64,000 bases of DNA, taken from contig JAPKHT010000002.1 in the NCBI GenBank assembly GCA_026646655.1, positions 1 to 64,000 of the forward strand. Direction: 5' to 3'. The notes beneath the pieces are model-generated. The model saw nothing but the letters and a program-made list of their open reading frames with translations. It made no database searches and had not been told where the DNA came from. This document shows, piece by piece, positions 43,715-52,477 of this stretch (position 1 is the stretch's first letter; every line of letters begins with the position of its first letter). A program made the translations under genes and the position numbers. This DNA comes from JADLBR01 sp020847615. Lineage in GTDB: Bacteria; Verrucomicrobiota; Verrucomicrobiia; JADLBR01.

Positions 43715-43798
43715 AGGGGGACGCGCGCGCAAGCGAGTGCCATCCGGCGACGGTAGCCGCCGGGGGCCCGAACTCAAGCCGGCACCAGCCGGGAGTCC

Positions 43799-44887
43799 CT
43801 ACGCCGCCGGGGTGTCGGGATCACCGCCCGCCGGGGTGTCGGTGGCGGCCGGGACGCCGGCGAGCTTCTCGCGGATGAGGTCCTCGATTCTCTTGCGGAG
43901 ATCCGGGTTGCGCTTGAGTTCCTCGCGGGCGGCATCGCGCCCCTGCGCGAGCTGGCTGCCATCAAAGAAGAGCCAGGCGCCGCGCTTCTCGATGACGCCC
44001 CGGTCGATGCCCATGTCGATGACCGATCCCTCGCGGGAGATGCCCTCGTTATAGAGGATGTCGAACTCGGCCTCGGCGAAGGGGGGGGCGACCTTGTTTT
44101 TGACGACCTTGATCTTGGTGCGGTTGCCGACGAACGGGCCGTCGCCGCCCTTGATGCCGGCGATGCGGCGGATATCGATCCGCATCGATGCGTAGAACTT
44201 GAGGGCCTTGCCGCCGGTGGTCGTCTCGGGGTTCCCAAACATGACGCCGATCTTCTCGCGGATCTGGTTGGTGAAGATGCAGACGGTCTTGGCCTTTGCG
44301 ATGACGGAGGTCAGCTTGCGCATGGCCTGGCTCATGAGGCGCGCCTGGAGGCCCATCTGGGCATCGCCCATGTTGCCCTCCAGCTCGGCGCGCGGCACGA
44401 GGGCGGCGACCGAGTCGATGACGATGACGTCAAGGGCGTTGGACTTCAGGAGGGTCTCCGCGATCGTGAGCGCCTCCTCGCCCGAGGAGGGCTGCGAGAT
44501 GAGGAGTTCCTCGACCTTGACGCCGAGGCGCCTGGCGTAGCTCACGTCGAGGGCGTGCTCGGCATCGATGAAGGCGGCGATGCCCCCGGCCTTCTGGGCC
44601 TGGGCGATGGCGGTGAGCGTGAGGGTCGTCTTGCCGGAGGATTCCGGGCCAAAGATCTCGACGATGCGACCGCGCGGCAGGCCGCCGCAGCCGAGGGCGT
44701 GATCGATGGCTAGGCAACCCGTCGGAATGGCATCGACTTTGAGCCGGGCATCCTCGTCGCCGAGCACCATGATGGCTCCCTCGCCGAACTCCCTCGCGAT
44801 GGTCTGGATGGCGAGTTCGAGGTTCTTGTCCTTGGCCGCGAGGACGCGATTTTCGGCCTTTTCTTTGCCCTTGGTTGCCTTTGCCAT
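43799..44887 (-). CDS. recA: DNA recombinase A
   Basis: This 362-residue protein has the family's Walker A GPESSGKTT, Walker B-type VIVIDSVAALVP, and the segments GVMFGNPETTTGGKALKFYA and GKALKFYASMRIDIRR. It promotes strand exchange and SOS induction. The gene follows cinA by 73 bp on the same strand, an order seen in many bacteria. The C-terminal tail ends with an acidic and Pro/Ala-rich segment. Confidence 0.97.
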   Translation of the reverse strand: MAKATKGKEKAENRVLAAKDKNLELAIQTIAREFGEGAIMVLGDEDARLKVDAIPTGCLAIDHALGCGGLPRGRIVEIFGPESSGKTTLTLTAIAQAQKAGGIAAFIDAEHALDVSYARRLGVKVEELLISQPSSGEEALTIAETLLKSNALDVIVIDSVAALVPRAELEGNMGDAQMGLQARLMSQAMRKLTSVIAKAKTVCIFTNQIREKIGVMFGNPETTTGGKALKFYASMRIDIRRIAGIKGGDGPFVGNRTKIKVVKNKVAPPFAEAEFDILYNEGISREGSVIDMGIDRGVIEKRGAWLFFDGSQLAQGRDAAREELKRNPDLRKRIEDLIREKLAGVPAATDTPAGGDPDTPAA

Positions 44888-44936
44888 ATTCGTCTCCGTT
44901 CTATTTGCTTGCGGGGCGGGGGTTCCGCCAGATTCC

Positions 44937-44964
44937 CCTATACACTATACATCCATATAATCAA
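44937..44964 (-). promoter_or_regulatory. Possible recA promoter
   Basis: On the minus strand TTGATT (44964-44959) and TATAGG (44942-44937) are 16 bases apart in the short AT-rich part of the cinA-recA gap. It overlaps the end of cinA. I looked for a TGTTC-N4-GAACA type LexA site and see none in the gap. Confidence 0.3.
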
Positions 44965-46217
44965 CAGGCCTTTTCCGCGCCCCTCGCGCACAGCATGAGG
45001 GCGCGGCGGAGGATGTCGAGGGCGACCTGCGCGGCGGCCTCCTTGAATGCGGGTCGATCGGGAGGGAGGGTGAGGCGTTCGACGCGTGCTCCGCGGGAGG
45101 AGGCGTGGGCGATGAAGCACAGGCCCGCGGGCTTCTCCGGGGTGCCCGGGCCGGGGCCGGCGACCCCGGTCAGGGCGATGGCGTGGTCGGCCCCGGTGCG
45201 ACGGAGGCAACCTTCCGCCATGGCGGCGGCGACCTCCGCGCTGACGGCGCCGTGGCGGGCGATGAGTTCCGGCGGGACGCCGAGTTGCCGGGTCTTCTCC
45301 TCGTTGGCGTAGACGACGGCTGCGCCGAGGAAGACGGCGGACGCGCCGGGCACCCCTGTGAGGCGATCGGCGAGGTGGCCCCCGGTGCAGGATTCGGCGC
45401 AGGCGAGCCTGAGGCCGGCACTGGACGCGAGGCGGACGACGACCTGCTCGAGGGTGTCATCGCCGGTGCCATAGACGGCGTCGCCGAGATCGCGGGCGGC
45501 AAACTCCTCGGCTCGCGCGACGAGTCCGGCGTCTCGCCCTATGAGGCGGAGATCAACCTCGCCCGGCCGCGCACAGTATCCGATCTCGACATCGGGGAAT
45601 TGTGAGCGGAGGGGCCCCTCGATGCGATCTTGGAGGTGTGACTCGGGGATGCCGATGGTGCGGAGGATGCGGATGGGGAGCGGCGGTCCGGCCATGGCGC
45701 GGAGGCGGGGCAGGACATGCGACTCGAACATGGGGTTGAGTTCGCGCGGGGGACCGGGCAGCAGATAGAGGCGCTTGGGTGGGCCGGGGCGCGATTCATC
45801 GACGAGATAGAGCCCGGGTGCGGTGCCGTGGTCGTTGGGCAGTATCTCTGCGCCGTCGGGAACCATCGCCTGGACCTTGACGCGTTCGGGGGGCGTGAGA
45901 CCTCGGCGGGCGAAGCGCTCGCGAATGCGCTCGAAAATATCCGGCTCGAAGTGCAACGATCGCCCCAGGAGGGCCGCGGCGACATCGCGCGTGATGTCAT
46001 CGGAGGTGGGGCCGAGGCCCCCGGTGACGATGATGACCGTCGCGCGGGACATGGCCTCCGCGAGGGCGGCCCCGATCTCCGGGCCATCGGGCACGGTGGT
46101 TTGTCTTGCGATGCGGAGGCCACAATCGGCGAGGCGGCGCCCGATGAATCGCGCGTGGGTGTTGAGCGTCTGTCCGAGGAGCAACTCGGAACCGGTGTTC
46201 AGGAGTTCGACTGTCAT
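44961..46217 (-). CDS. cinA: CinA-family protein (competence/damage-inducible, NMN deamidase)
   Basis: It has 418 residues from 46217. The N-terminal MoaB/MogA-like domain begins TVELLNTGSELLLGQTLNTH. The C-terminal domain has the nicotinamide-nucleotide amidohydrolase signature (LACAESCTGGHLADRLTGVP). CinA is tied to pyridine-nucleotide recycling. It is the first gene of cinA-recA. Confidence 0.93.
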   Translation of the reverse strand: MTVELLNTGSELLLGQTLNTHARFIGRRLADCGLRIARQTTVPDGPEIGAALAEAMSRATVIIVTGGLGPTSDDITRDVAAALLGRSLHFEPDIFERIRERFARRGLTPPERVKVQAMVPDGAEILPNDHGTAPGLYLVDESRPGPPKRLYLLPGPPRELNPMFESHVLPRLRAMAGPPLPIRILRTIGIPESHLQDRIEGPLRSQFPDVEIGYCARPGEVDLRLIGRDAGLVARAEEFAARDLGDAVYGTGDDTLEQVVVRLASSAGLRLACAESCTGGHLADRLTGVPGASAVFLGAAVVYANEEKTRQLGVPPELIARHGAVSAEVAAAMAEGCLRRTGADHAIALTGVAGPGPGTPEKPAGLCFIAHASSRGARVERLTLPPDRPAFKEAAAQVALDILRRALMLCARGAEKAC

Positions 46218-46333
46218 GGCCGGCGCCCTTTCTACCGCGGGGTGCGGCGGTGACAAACAAATGCGTTGGGCGGCGAGGAACCGCCTTGACCGCACGGTGG
46301 GACTCGTCTTGAGTGCGTGAACCGGAGGGATTT

Positions 46334-47377
46334 ATGGACGAGGCACCGAGTTGGTATCTGGCTGAAGGCGGAAAGACCCTGGGACCGTTCACCAAGGCAC
46401 AGGTCGTGGAACAGCTCCAGGCCGGGAAGGCGAGCAAGACCACGGTGGCGTTCAAGCATGGAACGACGCCGCAGTGGACGGCGCTGGGCCAGATCGGGGA
46501 ATTCGCGACCGCCGTGAGCGCGACGGCCAAGGTGCCCGAGATCCCGAGGCCGGTGCCGCCCCCCGCGCCGATTCCGGCGGCGTTGGCCCCGCCCGCGATG
46601 GCGGCGGCGGCGCCGGTTGTGGCGCCCGCGCCCACGCCCGCGCCCGTTTTCAATCCCCCGCCGGCCGCGGCGCCATCGGTGCCGCAGGCGGCACCTCCAT
46701 CCGTGGCCCCGGCGGTTCCTTCGCCGGCGGCGGCGCCCGCAAAGGCCGAAACGTCCTCCGCGTTGGAGTACCATGTCATCGGTGCCGAGGCGCAGTGCGT
46801 GGAGGTGGATCTGGAGTCCGGGACATCGGTGTTGGGCGATCCGTCGATGCTGGTGTGTTGCGATGGCGACGCGAGCATCGAGAACGGTTCGGCATCCTTC
46901 CTGCCCTCATTCTGGAATCGGCGTCCGACGGGCAGGGTCAAGTTGGTGTTTGGGGGACTCGTGACGGGCGCGGTGGCGGTGCTGGACTCGAGGGCCAGCG
47001 GGGGTGCCGTGTGGTGCCGGCTGGATGCGCTGCTGTGCTGCGAGACGAGCATTTCTGCGACGGGCGGGCTGAAAACGATCCCTGGCTCAACGCACGGCGA
47101 GGGGATCGTGCTGCACAAGATCGAAGGGTCCGGGCTATGCTTCTTGCAGGCGGGCGGGCGCGTCCTGCGCAGGCGGCTGGGCGCGGGCGAATCGCTCCGC
47201 GTCGATTCCGCGTGCCTGCTGGCGTGCGAGGCGCGGCTCGAGATCGATATCCAGCACTCGGGGGAGGGTCCGCGAATGGCGCTGCTCAAGGGCCCGGGCG
47301 TGGTCTGGTTGCAGACGCATTCCCCATCGCGGCTCGTGTCCCGGCTGAGGGCGGCGATGCGCCCGCAGGGCGCCTAG
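46334..47377 (+). CDS. GYF-AIM24 domain protein
   Basis: It has 347 residues from the ATG at 46334, with GGAGGG upstream. The N-terminal 55 residues are a GYF-2 type domain (SWYLAEGGKTLGPFTKAQV, then a conserved WTALGQIGEF). A Pro/Ala-rich linker of about 90 residues follows. The C-terminal 200 residues match the AIM24/TIGR00266 beta-fold. There is no signal peptide. The combination appears in PVC bacteria. Function unknown. Confidence 0.8.
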   Translation: MDEAPSWYLAEGGKTLGPFTKAQVVEQLQAGKASKTTVAFKHGTTPQWTALGQIGEFATAVSATAKVPEIPRPVPPPAPIPAALAPPAMAAAAPVVAPAPTPAPVFNPPPAAAPSVPQAAPPSVAPAVPSPAAAPAKAETSSALEYHVIGAEAQCVEVDLESGTSVLGDPSMLVCCDGDASIENGSASFLPSFWNRRPTGRVKLVFGGLVTGAVAVLDSRASGGAVWCRLDALLCCETSISATGGLKTIPGSTHGEGIVLHKIEGSGLCFLQAGGRVLRRRLGAGESLRVDSACLLACEARLEIDIQHSGEGPRMALLKGPGVVWLQTHSPSRLVSRLRAAMRPQGA

Positions 47378-47393
47378 GGGTTGCGGGAGTCCT

Positions 47394-48431
47394 TCAGCCA
47401 ACGGCGTCGCGGAGGCGCCGGATGCCTTCGTTCACGGATCGGAATTCCTCGTCGCTCCATGCCGGTGGCGGCGACAGGGTGGCCTTGAAAGCGGCGATCC
47501 GGGCCAGGGGGGCCTCGATCTGCGCGAGGGGCATTCTCGCGAGCGTCCTGACGGCGATCTCCACGCACTCGATCTGGTGGCAGAACAGGAGCAGGTCGTT
47601 GCCCGCGGCGATGGCCATGCGCACGGTATCGGCCGGGCCGTAGCGTTTTGCGATGGCGCCCATCTCAAGGTCGTCCGTGATGACCAGCCCCCGATAGCCG
47701 AGGGTTTCGCGGAGCAGCCCCGAGATGATGACCGGTGAGAACGACGAGGGTCGGGAGACCGCGTCGAGGGCGGGGTAGTGGGCGTGGCCCACCATCAGGG
47801 CCGCCGATTCCGGCGCCAGCGCCCGGAACGGCGCCAGCTCGTCGCTCTCCAGTTCGGCGCGAGTCCGCCCGACGACGGGGAATTCCCGGTGGGGATCGGC
47901 GCGGCAGAGGGAGTAGCCAGGGAAGTGCTTGATCGTGGCGGCGACCCCGCCCCGCTGGAGGGCCCGCAGGAATAGCCCGGCATTCTCCGAGACCTCATCG
48001 GCCGTCGCGCCGTAGCATCTCTCGGGGAGGGAGTTGTCGGCGCCGGGATCGAGGAGGATGTCGACGACGGGGGCCAGGTCGAGGTTGAAGCCGAAGAGCC
48101 GCAGGATCCTGGCCGTGAGTGTGCCATGGGATTCGATGAGCCTCGGATCGGCGGCCCGGCGGAGTGCGTCGGCGGGCGGCGGGGACTCGGCGATGTTATT
48201 GAGGCGCGAGACGCGGCCCCCCTCCTGGTCAACCGTGATGATGGGCGGTATGTCGCAGAGCGAGCGGAGATCGTCGGTGAGGCCGCGGAGTTGGGCGGGG
48301 CTCTCAATATTCCTGCCAAACAGGATGAACCCGCCGGGCTGCAAGGCGCGGATCAGGGTTCTCAGGCCGGGGTCGATCTCGGGCCCCGGGAGGCCCATGG
48401 TCAGGAGTTGGCCTACGGATGGAGGGCTCAT
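47394..48431 (-). CDS. nagZ: Beta-N-acetylhexosaminidase of glycoside hydrolase family 3
   Basis: This 345-residue protein is close to NagZ. The GH3 signature IKHFPGYSL carries the Lys-His pair, and the nucleophile Asp lies in VITDDLEMGAI. NagZ cleaves GlcNAc-anhydroMurNAc peptides in peptidoglycan recycling. It lacks a signal peptide, consistent with a cytoplasmic enzyme. The downstream Gly-rich loop has an SRPSSFSPVII segment. Confidence 0.9.
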   Translation of the reverse strand: MSPPSVGQLLTMGLPGPEIDPGLRTLIRALQPGGFILFGRNIESPAQLRGLTDDLRSLCDIPPIITVDQEGGRVSRLNNIAESPPPADALRRAADPRLIESHGTLTARILRLFGFNLDLAPVVDILLDPGADNSLPERCYGATADEVSENAGLFLRALQRGGVAATIKHFPGYSLCRADPHREFPVVGRTRAELESDELAPFRALAPESAALMVGHAHYPALDAVSRPSSFSPVIISGLLRETLGYRGLVITDDLEMGAIAKRYGPADTVRMAIAAGNDLLLFCHQIECVEIAVRTLARMPLAQIEAPLARIAAFKATLSPPPAWSDEEFRSVNEGIRRLRDAVG

Positions 48432-48549
48432 TTCGGGCGGCAGGTTGGTGCGCCCGTGGGCGGGGTGTCAAGCGGCGGGATTCCTGCCTCGCGAGACCTT
48501 CTTGTGCGGGGCGGGCGGCGGGGGTATCATCGGGGCGACTGGAGGACCC

Positions 48550-48918
48550 GTGTTTCAGATCATATTCAGCGACATGAGCGCCGCGGAGATGGCGCGGCTT
48601 CCGAAGCCCCTGCAGCTCGAGATCATGAGCGAGTTTCAGGTGATGCCCGAGGATCTCGACTTCGGCGAGGGCGGGGAGAAATTCGGCGCGCTGCGGCGCG
48701 GCAGCGAGACGTTCTATCGGTTCCGGACGCGGGATTATCGGATCTACTTTCAGAAGACGGACGGCGGGGTCGTGGTGCGCAGGGTCCTGCACCGGAACAC
48801 CCTGCAGGACTTCCTCTTTCGCGCCAACCTGCCCGTGGGCGAGGACGAGGCGCTGCAGGACAGCGCGGCCTTCTGGAAGCTGATCGACGAGGGGGCCGGG
48901 TCGCGACGAAAAGATTAA
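48550..48918 (+). CDS. RelE-like protein without a visible antitoxin
   Basis: It has 122 residues from a GTG that has GGAGG eight bases upstream. The RelE/ParE-like pattern is present: FQIIFSDMSAAEMARLPKPL at the start and FYRFRTRDYRIYF, then VVRRVLHRNTLQDF. No antitoxin gene is adjacent on either side. The following small gene encodes a membrane peptide rather than a DNA-binding protein. It might be a solitary RelE homolog with a housekeeping role. Confidence 0.78.
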   Translation: MFQIIFSDMSAAEMARLPKPLQLEIMSEFQVMPEDLDFGEGGEKFGALRRGSETFYRFRTRDYRIYFQKTDGGVVVRRVLHRNTLQDFLFRANLPVGEDEALQDSAAFWKLIDEGAGSRRKD

Positions 48919-48972
48919 TGCCGCGGAAGGGTTGCTATTGGCGGCTTAGGCGAGTAGCCTGTTAAGGGTTTT

Positions 48973-49155
48973 ATGAAAACACGCAACACGATTGTCATGA
49001 CGGCATCGATCCTCGCCATCTGGATCCTGACGATGTCGTCGCTGAACATATGGTTCAAGGCCCTGGGCATGATCGCCGCCGTGGGCCTGACCTGGTACGC
49101 GGTGCGGCGACGCGGTTGCCAGTGCGGGACGGACAAGGCCCCGGGCGAGAGCTGA
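48973..49155 (+). CDS. Small membrane protein
   Basis: This 60-residue protein has two hydrophobic segments (TIVMTASILAIWILTMSSL and FKALGMIAAVGLTWYAV). A short tail with two cysteines (RRRGCQCGTD) follows. It follows the RelE-like gene by 54 bp in the same direction. I recognise no family. Its reading frame is well separated from the kinase gene on the other strand. Confidence 0.6.
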   Translation: MKTRNTIVMTASILAIWILTMSSLNIWFKALGMIAAVGLTWYAVRRRGCQCGTDKAPGES

Positions 49156-49181
49156 TAGCCCTTGCGTGCGGCTGGCTTGGG

Positions 49182-51029
49182 TCAGCCGAGGTCCATCAAG
49201 GGGAAGTGGGGAACCTGCGACACGAGGTTCTCCCTGAACGTGTTCACGTCGAGATCCACTTCGCTGATATCCACCAGGATGTGCAGTCCAGCCTGGCTCT
49301 CAAGTTGTGGCGTATCGAGAACCCCGCTGCCGCTGTAGCCCATGCCGAAGCGTTTCGCCAGATGGTTGGCGAGGTTAACGGCGGCGACCAGGGCGGGGAA
49401 TCTCTTGGCCTGCGCGGGAGCGTGATGGGTGGCAATGGCCTCGACCACGGGGGCCGACAGGTGCTGCTTGGCGGCCCAGATGACGCCGGCGGAAGGGTGA
49501 TCCATCTGCATCGATTCGCGCTCGCACTCGCACAGGTCGCGCCGGTCATCGAAGGATTTCCGCATCGTGGCCACGACCGACATCGGGACGAGGTCGCCCA
49601 TGACGACCTTGCCGATGTCGTGGAGGAAGCCGGCCTGGAGTTCGAAGCCGCTGAGCTGGATGCCGAAATACTCGGTGAGGCGGTTGGCGAGCAGGCCGAC
49701 GGTCACGCTGTGCCGCCAGAGCATCCGCCAGTCAAAGTGCTTTGCGGCACCGGCGGAGTCGCGGACGTAGAGGGTGATCAGCGCGAGGGAGGCGGAGAGC
49801 TCGAGGCCGACGCAGTCGATGGCATCCTCGACCCCATTGATGGGGCGGTCTGACCCGAACCAGCCGCTCGTGGCGAGCCGGACCATGAAGTCGCCGAACT
49901 CGGTCACCTCGCCCGCGAACTCCGCGAGATCGCGCAGGGACCCGCGCTGCCGCTCGGAGATCTCCCGCAGCTGGTCGGCCCACGGGTCCACGGTGGGCAT
50001 GGAGAGGGCTTTCTGGATGTGCTGTGCCGTGACCTGGGAGGAAAAATCCTTGGAGAACTTGAGCAGGTCTCGGGTGTCGGTGAGCACCAGGCCATTGAGG
50101 CGCTCGGGCCGCCATTCCGCGCGCTGTGCCACGGGGAGCACCTTGATCTCGGCGGTGGGCAGGTACTCGGTCACCTCGCCCATGCGGTTGAGCGCGTCGA
50201 CCAGTTCATCGTAGCTGGCGAAGCGGTCCTCAGGCTTCTTCTTCAACATCTTCTCGAGGACGGCGATCCAGCCCGGCGGCAGGTGGCACTCGACGGCCTG
50301 CTGGTAGGGGAAGGCGCCCTCCAGATGGCCGCGCAGCTCGTCGGAGGTTTTGGTGCTCTCGTAGGGCGTCGCCCCGACCAGCAGATGGAAGATGGTGGCC
50401 CCGAGGGAATACATGTCGCTGCGAAAGTCGGTGGGCTTGCGGCGGATCTGTTCCGGGGAGACGTAGCCCGGGGAACCCCAGCCGGCGGCCTTGTCGTCGG
50501 CGCTCGCGAAATCGAGGCACTTGGCGAGGCCGAAGTCGGTGAGCAGCAGGCGTCCCGAGTCGCGCTCGATCATGAGGTTGGAGGGCTTGATGTCGCGATG
50601 GACGATGTGGCGTTTCCAGGCCTCGGACAGTGCGTCGACGGCCTGGAGGGTGATCTTGAGGACGTAGTCGTGGGGAAAACGGCCATGGGTATTGAGGAGT
50701 TCCTGGCAATCGGAGCCCTCGATGAGGGGCATCGCAAAGAAGATGATGCCGTTTTCGCGACCGATGAAGTAGATGGGGACGATGTGGGGGTGGCGGAGGG
50801 CGGCGATGGCCCGGGCCTCGTCCTCGAACATCTGGCTGTACTCCTCGTTGAGCGCGAAATCGGGGCGGAGCACCTTGATGGCCACGTGGCGCTGGAGGGC
50901 CGGCTCGAACGCCTTGTAGACCGAGCCCATGCCTCCGGTGGCGATGTGCTCGAGTATGCTATAATGGCTGAGCCTGCTGCCGGGCGCAAGCAGCGTGTCT
51001 GTGGTGTTCTTCGGGTCCCCGGCACTCAT
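49182..51029 (-). CDS. Ser/Thr protein kinase fused to an HDOD domain
   Basis: It has 615 residues from 51029. The first 280 residues are a Hanks-type kinase with the Gly loop GGMGSVYKAFEP, the catalytic Lys (VAIKVLRPDF), HRDIKPSNLM and DFGLAKCLDF. All essential residues are present, so it should be active. A linker follows, and from about 370 an HDOD/HD-like domain (LHDIGKVVMGDLVPM, IATHHAPAQ). There is no membrane helix. HDOD domains are often linked to signalling. An in-frame start upstream at 51527 is possible but the added sequence looks like noncoding translation. Confidence 0.88.
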   Translation of the reverse strand: MSAGDPKNTTDTLLAPGSRLSHYSILEHIATGGMGSVYKAFEPALQRHVAIKVLRPDFALNEEYSQMFEDEARAIAALRHPHIVPIYFIGRENGIIFFAMPLIEGSDCQELLNTHGRFPHDYVLKITLQAVDALSEAWKRHIVHRDIKPSNLMIERDSGRLLLTDFGLAKCLDFASADDKAAGWGSPGYVSPEQIRRKPTDFRSDMYSLGATIFHLLVGATPYESTKTSDELRGHLEGAFPYQQAVECHLPPGWIAVLEKMLKKKPEDRFASYDELVDALNRMGEVTEYLPTAEIKVLPVAQRAEWRPERLNGLVLTDTRDLLKFSKDFSSQVTAQHIQKALSMPTVDPWADQLREISERQRGSLRDLAEFAGEVTEFGDFMVRLATSGWFGSDRPINGVEDAIDCVGLELSASLALITLYVRDSAGAAKHFDWRMLWRHSVTVGLLANRLTEYFGIQLSGFELQAGFLHDIGKVVMGDLVPMSVVATMRKSFDDRRDLCECERESMQMDHPSAGVIWAAKQHLSAPVVEAIATHHAPAQAKRFPALVAAVNLANHLAKRFGMGYSGSGVLDTPQLESQAGLHILVDISEVDLDVNTFRENLVSQVPHFPLMDLG

Positions 51030-51153
51030 CCTACAGGGTCCAAGGATAACCCGAGAATGGGCCCGTGGGCAAGTGATAGCGAAACTGGGGGGATCGGGTC
51101 CCGGGGGTTCTTGGCGTGACCCGGTGGCCGTCGATGCGCTACCGTCTGAGGGC

Positions 51154-51942
51154 ATGAGGCGATGGCTGATATTTGCGGGGTGCCTGGCTTCTGGCGTCGC
51201 GGGCGGCGCAGGGGATCCGGCGATCCGCCTTTCGGACGAGGACGCGATGCGGATCGGGCGGCGCGTGTGGCAGAACGAGTGCGCGGGGACTGTCGATGGG
51301 CTGACGTCCTGGAATGCGGGCGAGGAGTTTGCGTCGATGGGCATCGGCCATTTCATCTGGTATCCGGCGGGGCGCTCGGGCCCATTCGAGGAGAGTTTTC
51401 CGGCCCTGCTGGCCTTCATGCGCGAGCGCGGGGTCCGGTTGCCCGCTGTCTTCGCTGGGGCGCCGGACGTCGATTGCCCCTGGAAGAACAGGGAAGTGTT
51501 CTTGCGCGAATTCAACGGCGAGCGCATGCGGGCGATGCGCCAATTCCTGGCCGGGACGGTGGCCGAGCAGGCGCGATTTCTGCTGATGAGGCTGGAGTCC
51601 GCCCTGCCGAAGATGTTGGAGGCGTGCGGGGCGGGGGCGGGCGAGCGCGTGCGGCGGCGATTCTACCGCGTCGCGAATTCGCCTGGCGGGGCATACGCGC
51701 TGGTGGACTACGTGAATTTCAAGGGGGAGGGAACGAACCCGAAGGAACGGTATGACGGCCAGGGGTGGGGGTTGCTCCAGGTCCTGGAGCACATGTCTGA
51801 CGACGGCGACGCGACAAAGGCCTTCGCCGCTTCGGCCAGGGCCATGCTGGAGCGGAGGGTGCGCAACTCGCCCCCGGCGCGCAACGAGGCCCGCTGGCTC
51901 AAGGGGTGGCTCAACCGCGTGGCGGGCTACGCGGCTTCCTGA
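51154..51942 (+). CDS. Secreted protein of unknown function
   Basis: It has 262 residues from the ATG at 51154 with a signal peptide (RRWLIFAGCLASGVAGGAG). The mature part contains IRLSDEDAMRIGRRVWQNEC and SMGIGHFIWYP. A catalytic role of the Glu (NAGEEFASMGIGHF) can be imagined, but there is no recognisable family signature. It runs opposite to, and ends 7 bp from, the peroxiredoxin gene. Confidence 0.75.
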   Translation: MRRWLIFAGCLASGVAGGAGDPAIRLSDEDAMRIGRRVWQNECAGTVDGLTSWNAGEEFASMGIGHFIWYPAGRSGPFEESFPALLAFMRERGVRLPAVFAGAPDVDCPWKNREVFLREFNGERMRAMRQFLAGTVAEQARFLLMRLESALPKMLEACGAGAGERVRRRFYRVANSPGGAYALVDYVNFKGEGTNPKERYDGQGWGLLQVLEHMSDDGDATKAFAASARAMLERRVRNSPPARNEARWLKGWLNRVAGYAAS

Positions 51943-51949
51943 ACCGAGC

Positions 51950-52477
51950 CTATTTGCCGATCGACGCGATCGCCGACAGCACCGCCGCGGATTGCTCCTC
52001 GGGCTTGGGTTTGAGGTCGCGCCAGACGATCTTGCCATCCTTCGCCAGGAACGAGACCCGCTTGGAGAAGCCCATGGGCAACTTCTCGACACCGAACGCG
52101 TCGATGACCTTGCCGTCCTTGTCGGCGATCAGGGTGAAGGGGAAGGAGAACTTGTCCTTGAATTTCTTTTGGGCCTCGACGGTATCGGCCGAGATCCCGA
52201 AGACGCGGACGCCCTTGGCCGTGAGGTCGGCGTGATTGTCCCGCAGGTTGCAGCCCTGTTTCGTGCAGCCCGGGGTGTCGGCCTTCGGGTAAAAGTAGAA
52301 AAGGGTCCATCCCTTGGACGCGGCGTCGGCGAGATCGATGGGGTTGCCGGCGTCATCGGGGGCGGTGACTTTAGGCACGGGGTCGCCCTCCTTGAGGGTT
52401 TCGGCGCGGGCGCCTGGGACTGCGAGTGCCGCGATCGCCGCGGCCAGGAACGCGAAGGGTTTTTTCTGTATTTTCAT
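51950..52477 (-). CDS. Exported peroxiredoxin of PrxQ/Bcp type
   Basis: This 175-residue protein has a signal peptide (KPFAFLAAAIAALAVPGARA). The peroxidatic Cys is in KADTPGCTKQGCNLRDN, and a second Cys five residues later is the usual PrxQ resolving residue. It reduces hydroperoxides with electrons from thioredoxin-like partners, here presumably in the periplasm. Its start overlaps the GH5 stop (ATGA). It may protect the secreted enzymes. Confidence 0.9.
   Translation of the reverse strand: MKIQKKPFAFLAAAIAALAVPGARAETLKEGDPVPKVTAPDDAGNPIDLADAASKGWTLFYFYPKADTPGCTKQGCNLRDNHADLTAKGVRVFGISADTVEAQKKFKDKFSFPFTLIADKDGKVIDAFGVEKLPMGFSKRVSFLAKDGKIVWRDLKPKPEEQSAAVLSAIASIGK

Noticed and set aside
41699..43756. 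685-codon open frame antisense to the spermidine-synthase-like gene
   Set aside because: The product is Gly/Glu/Arg-rich low-complexity sequence without helices or domains, typical of a shadow frame.
44888..44960. SOS box before recA
   Set aside because: No convincing LexA palindrome is visible in the cinA-recA gap; only a promoter-like pair was listed.
51030..51527. N-terminal extension of the kinase gene
   Set aside because: The extra 166 residues are rich in Ser/Pro/Arg and lie partly over the start of the opposite secreted-protein gene; the kinase domain begins properly from 51029.
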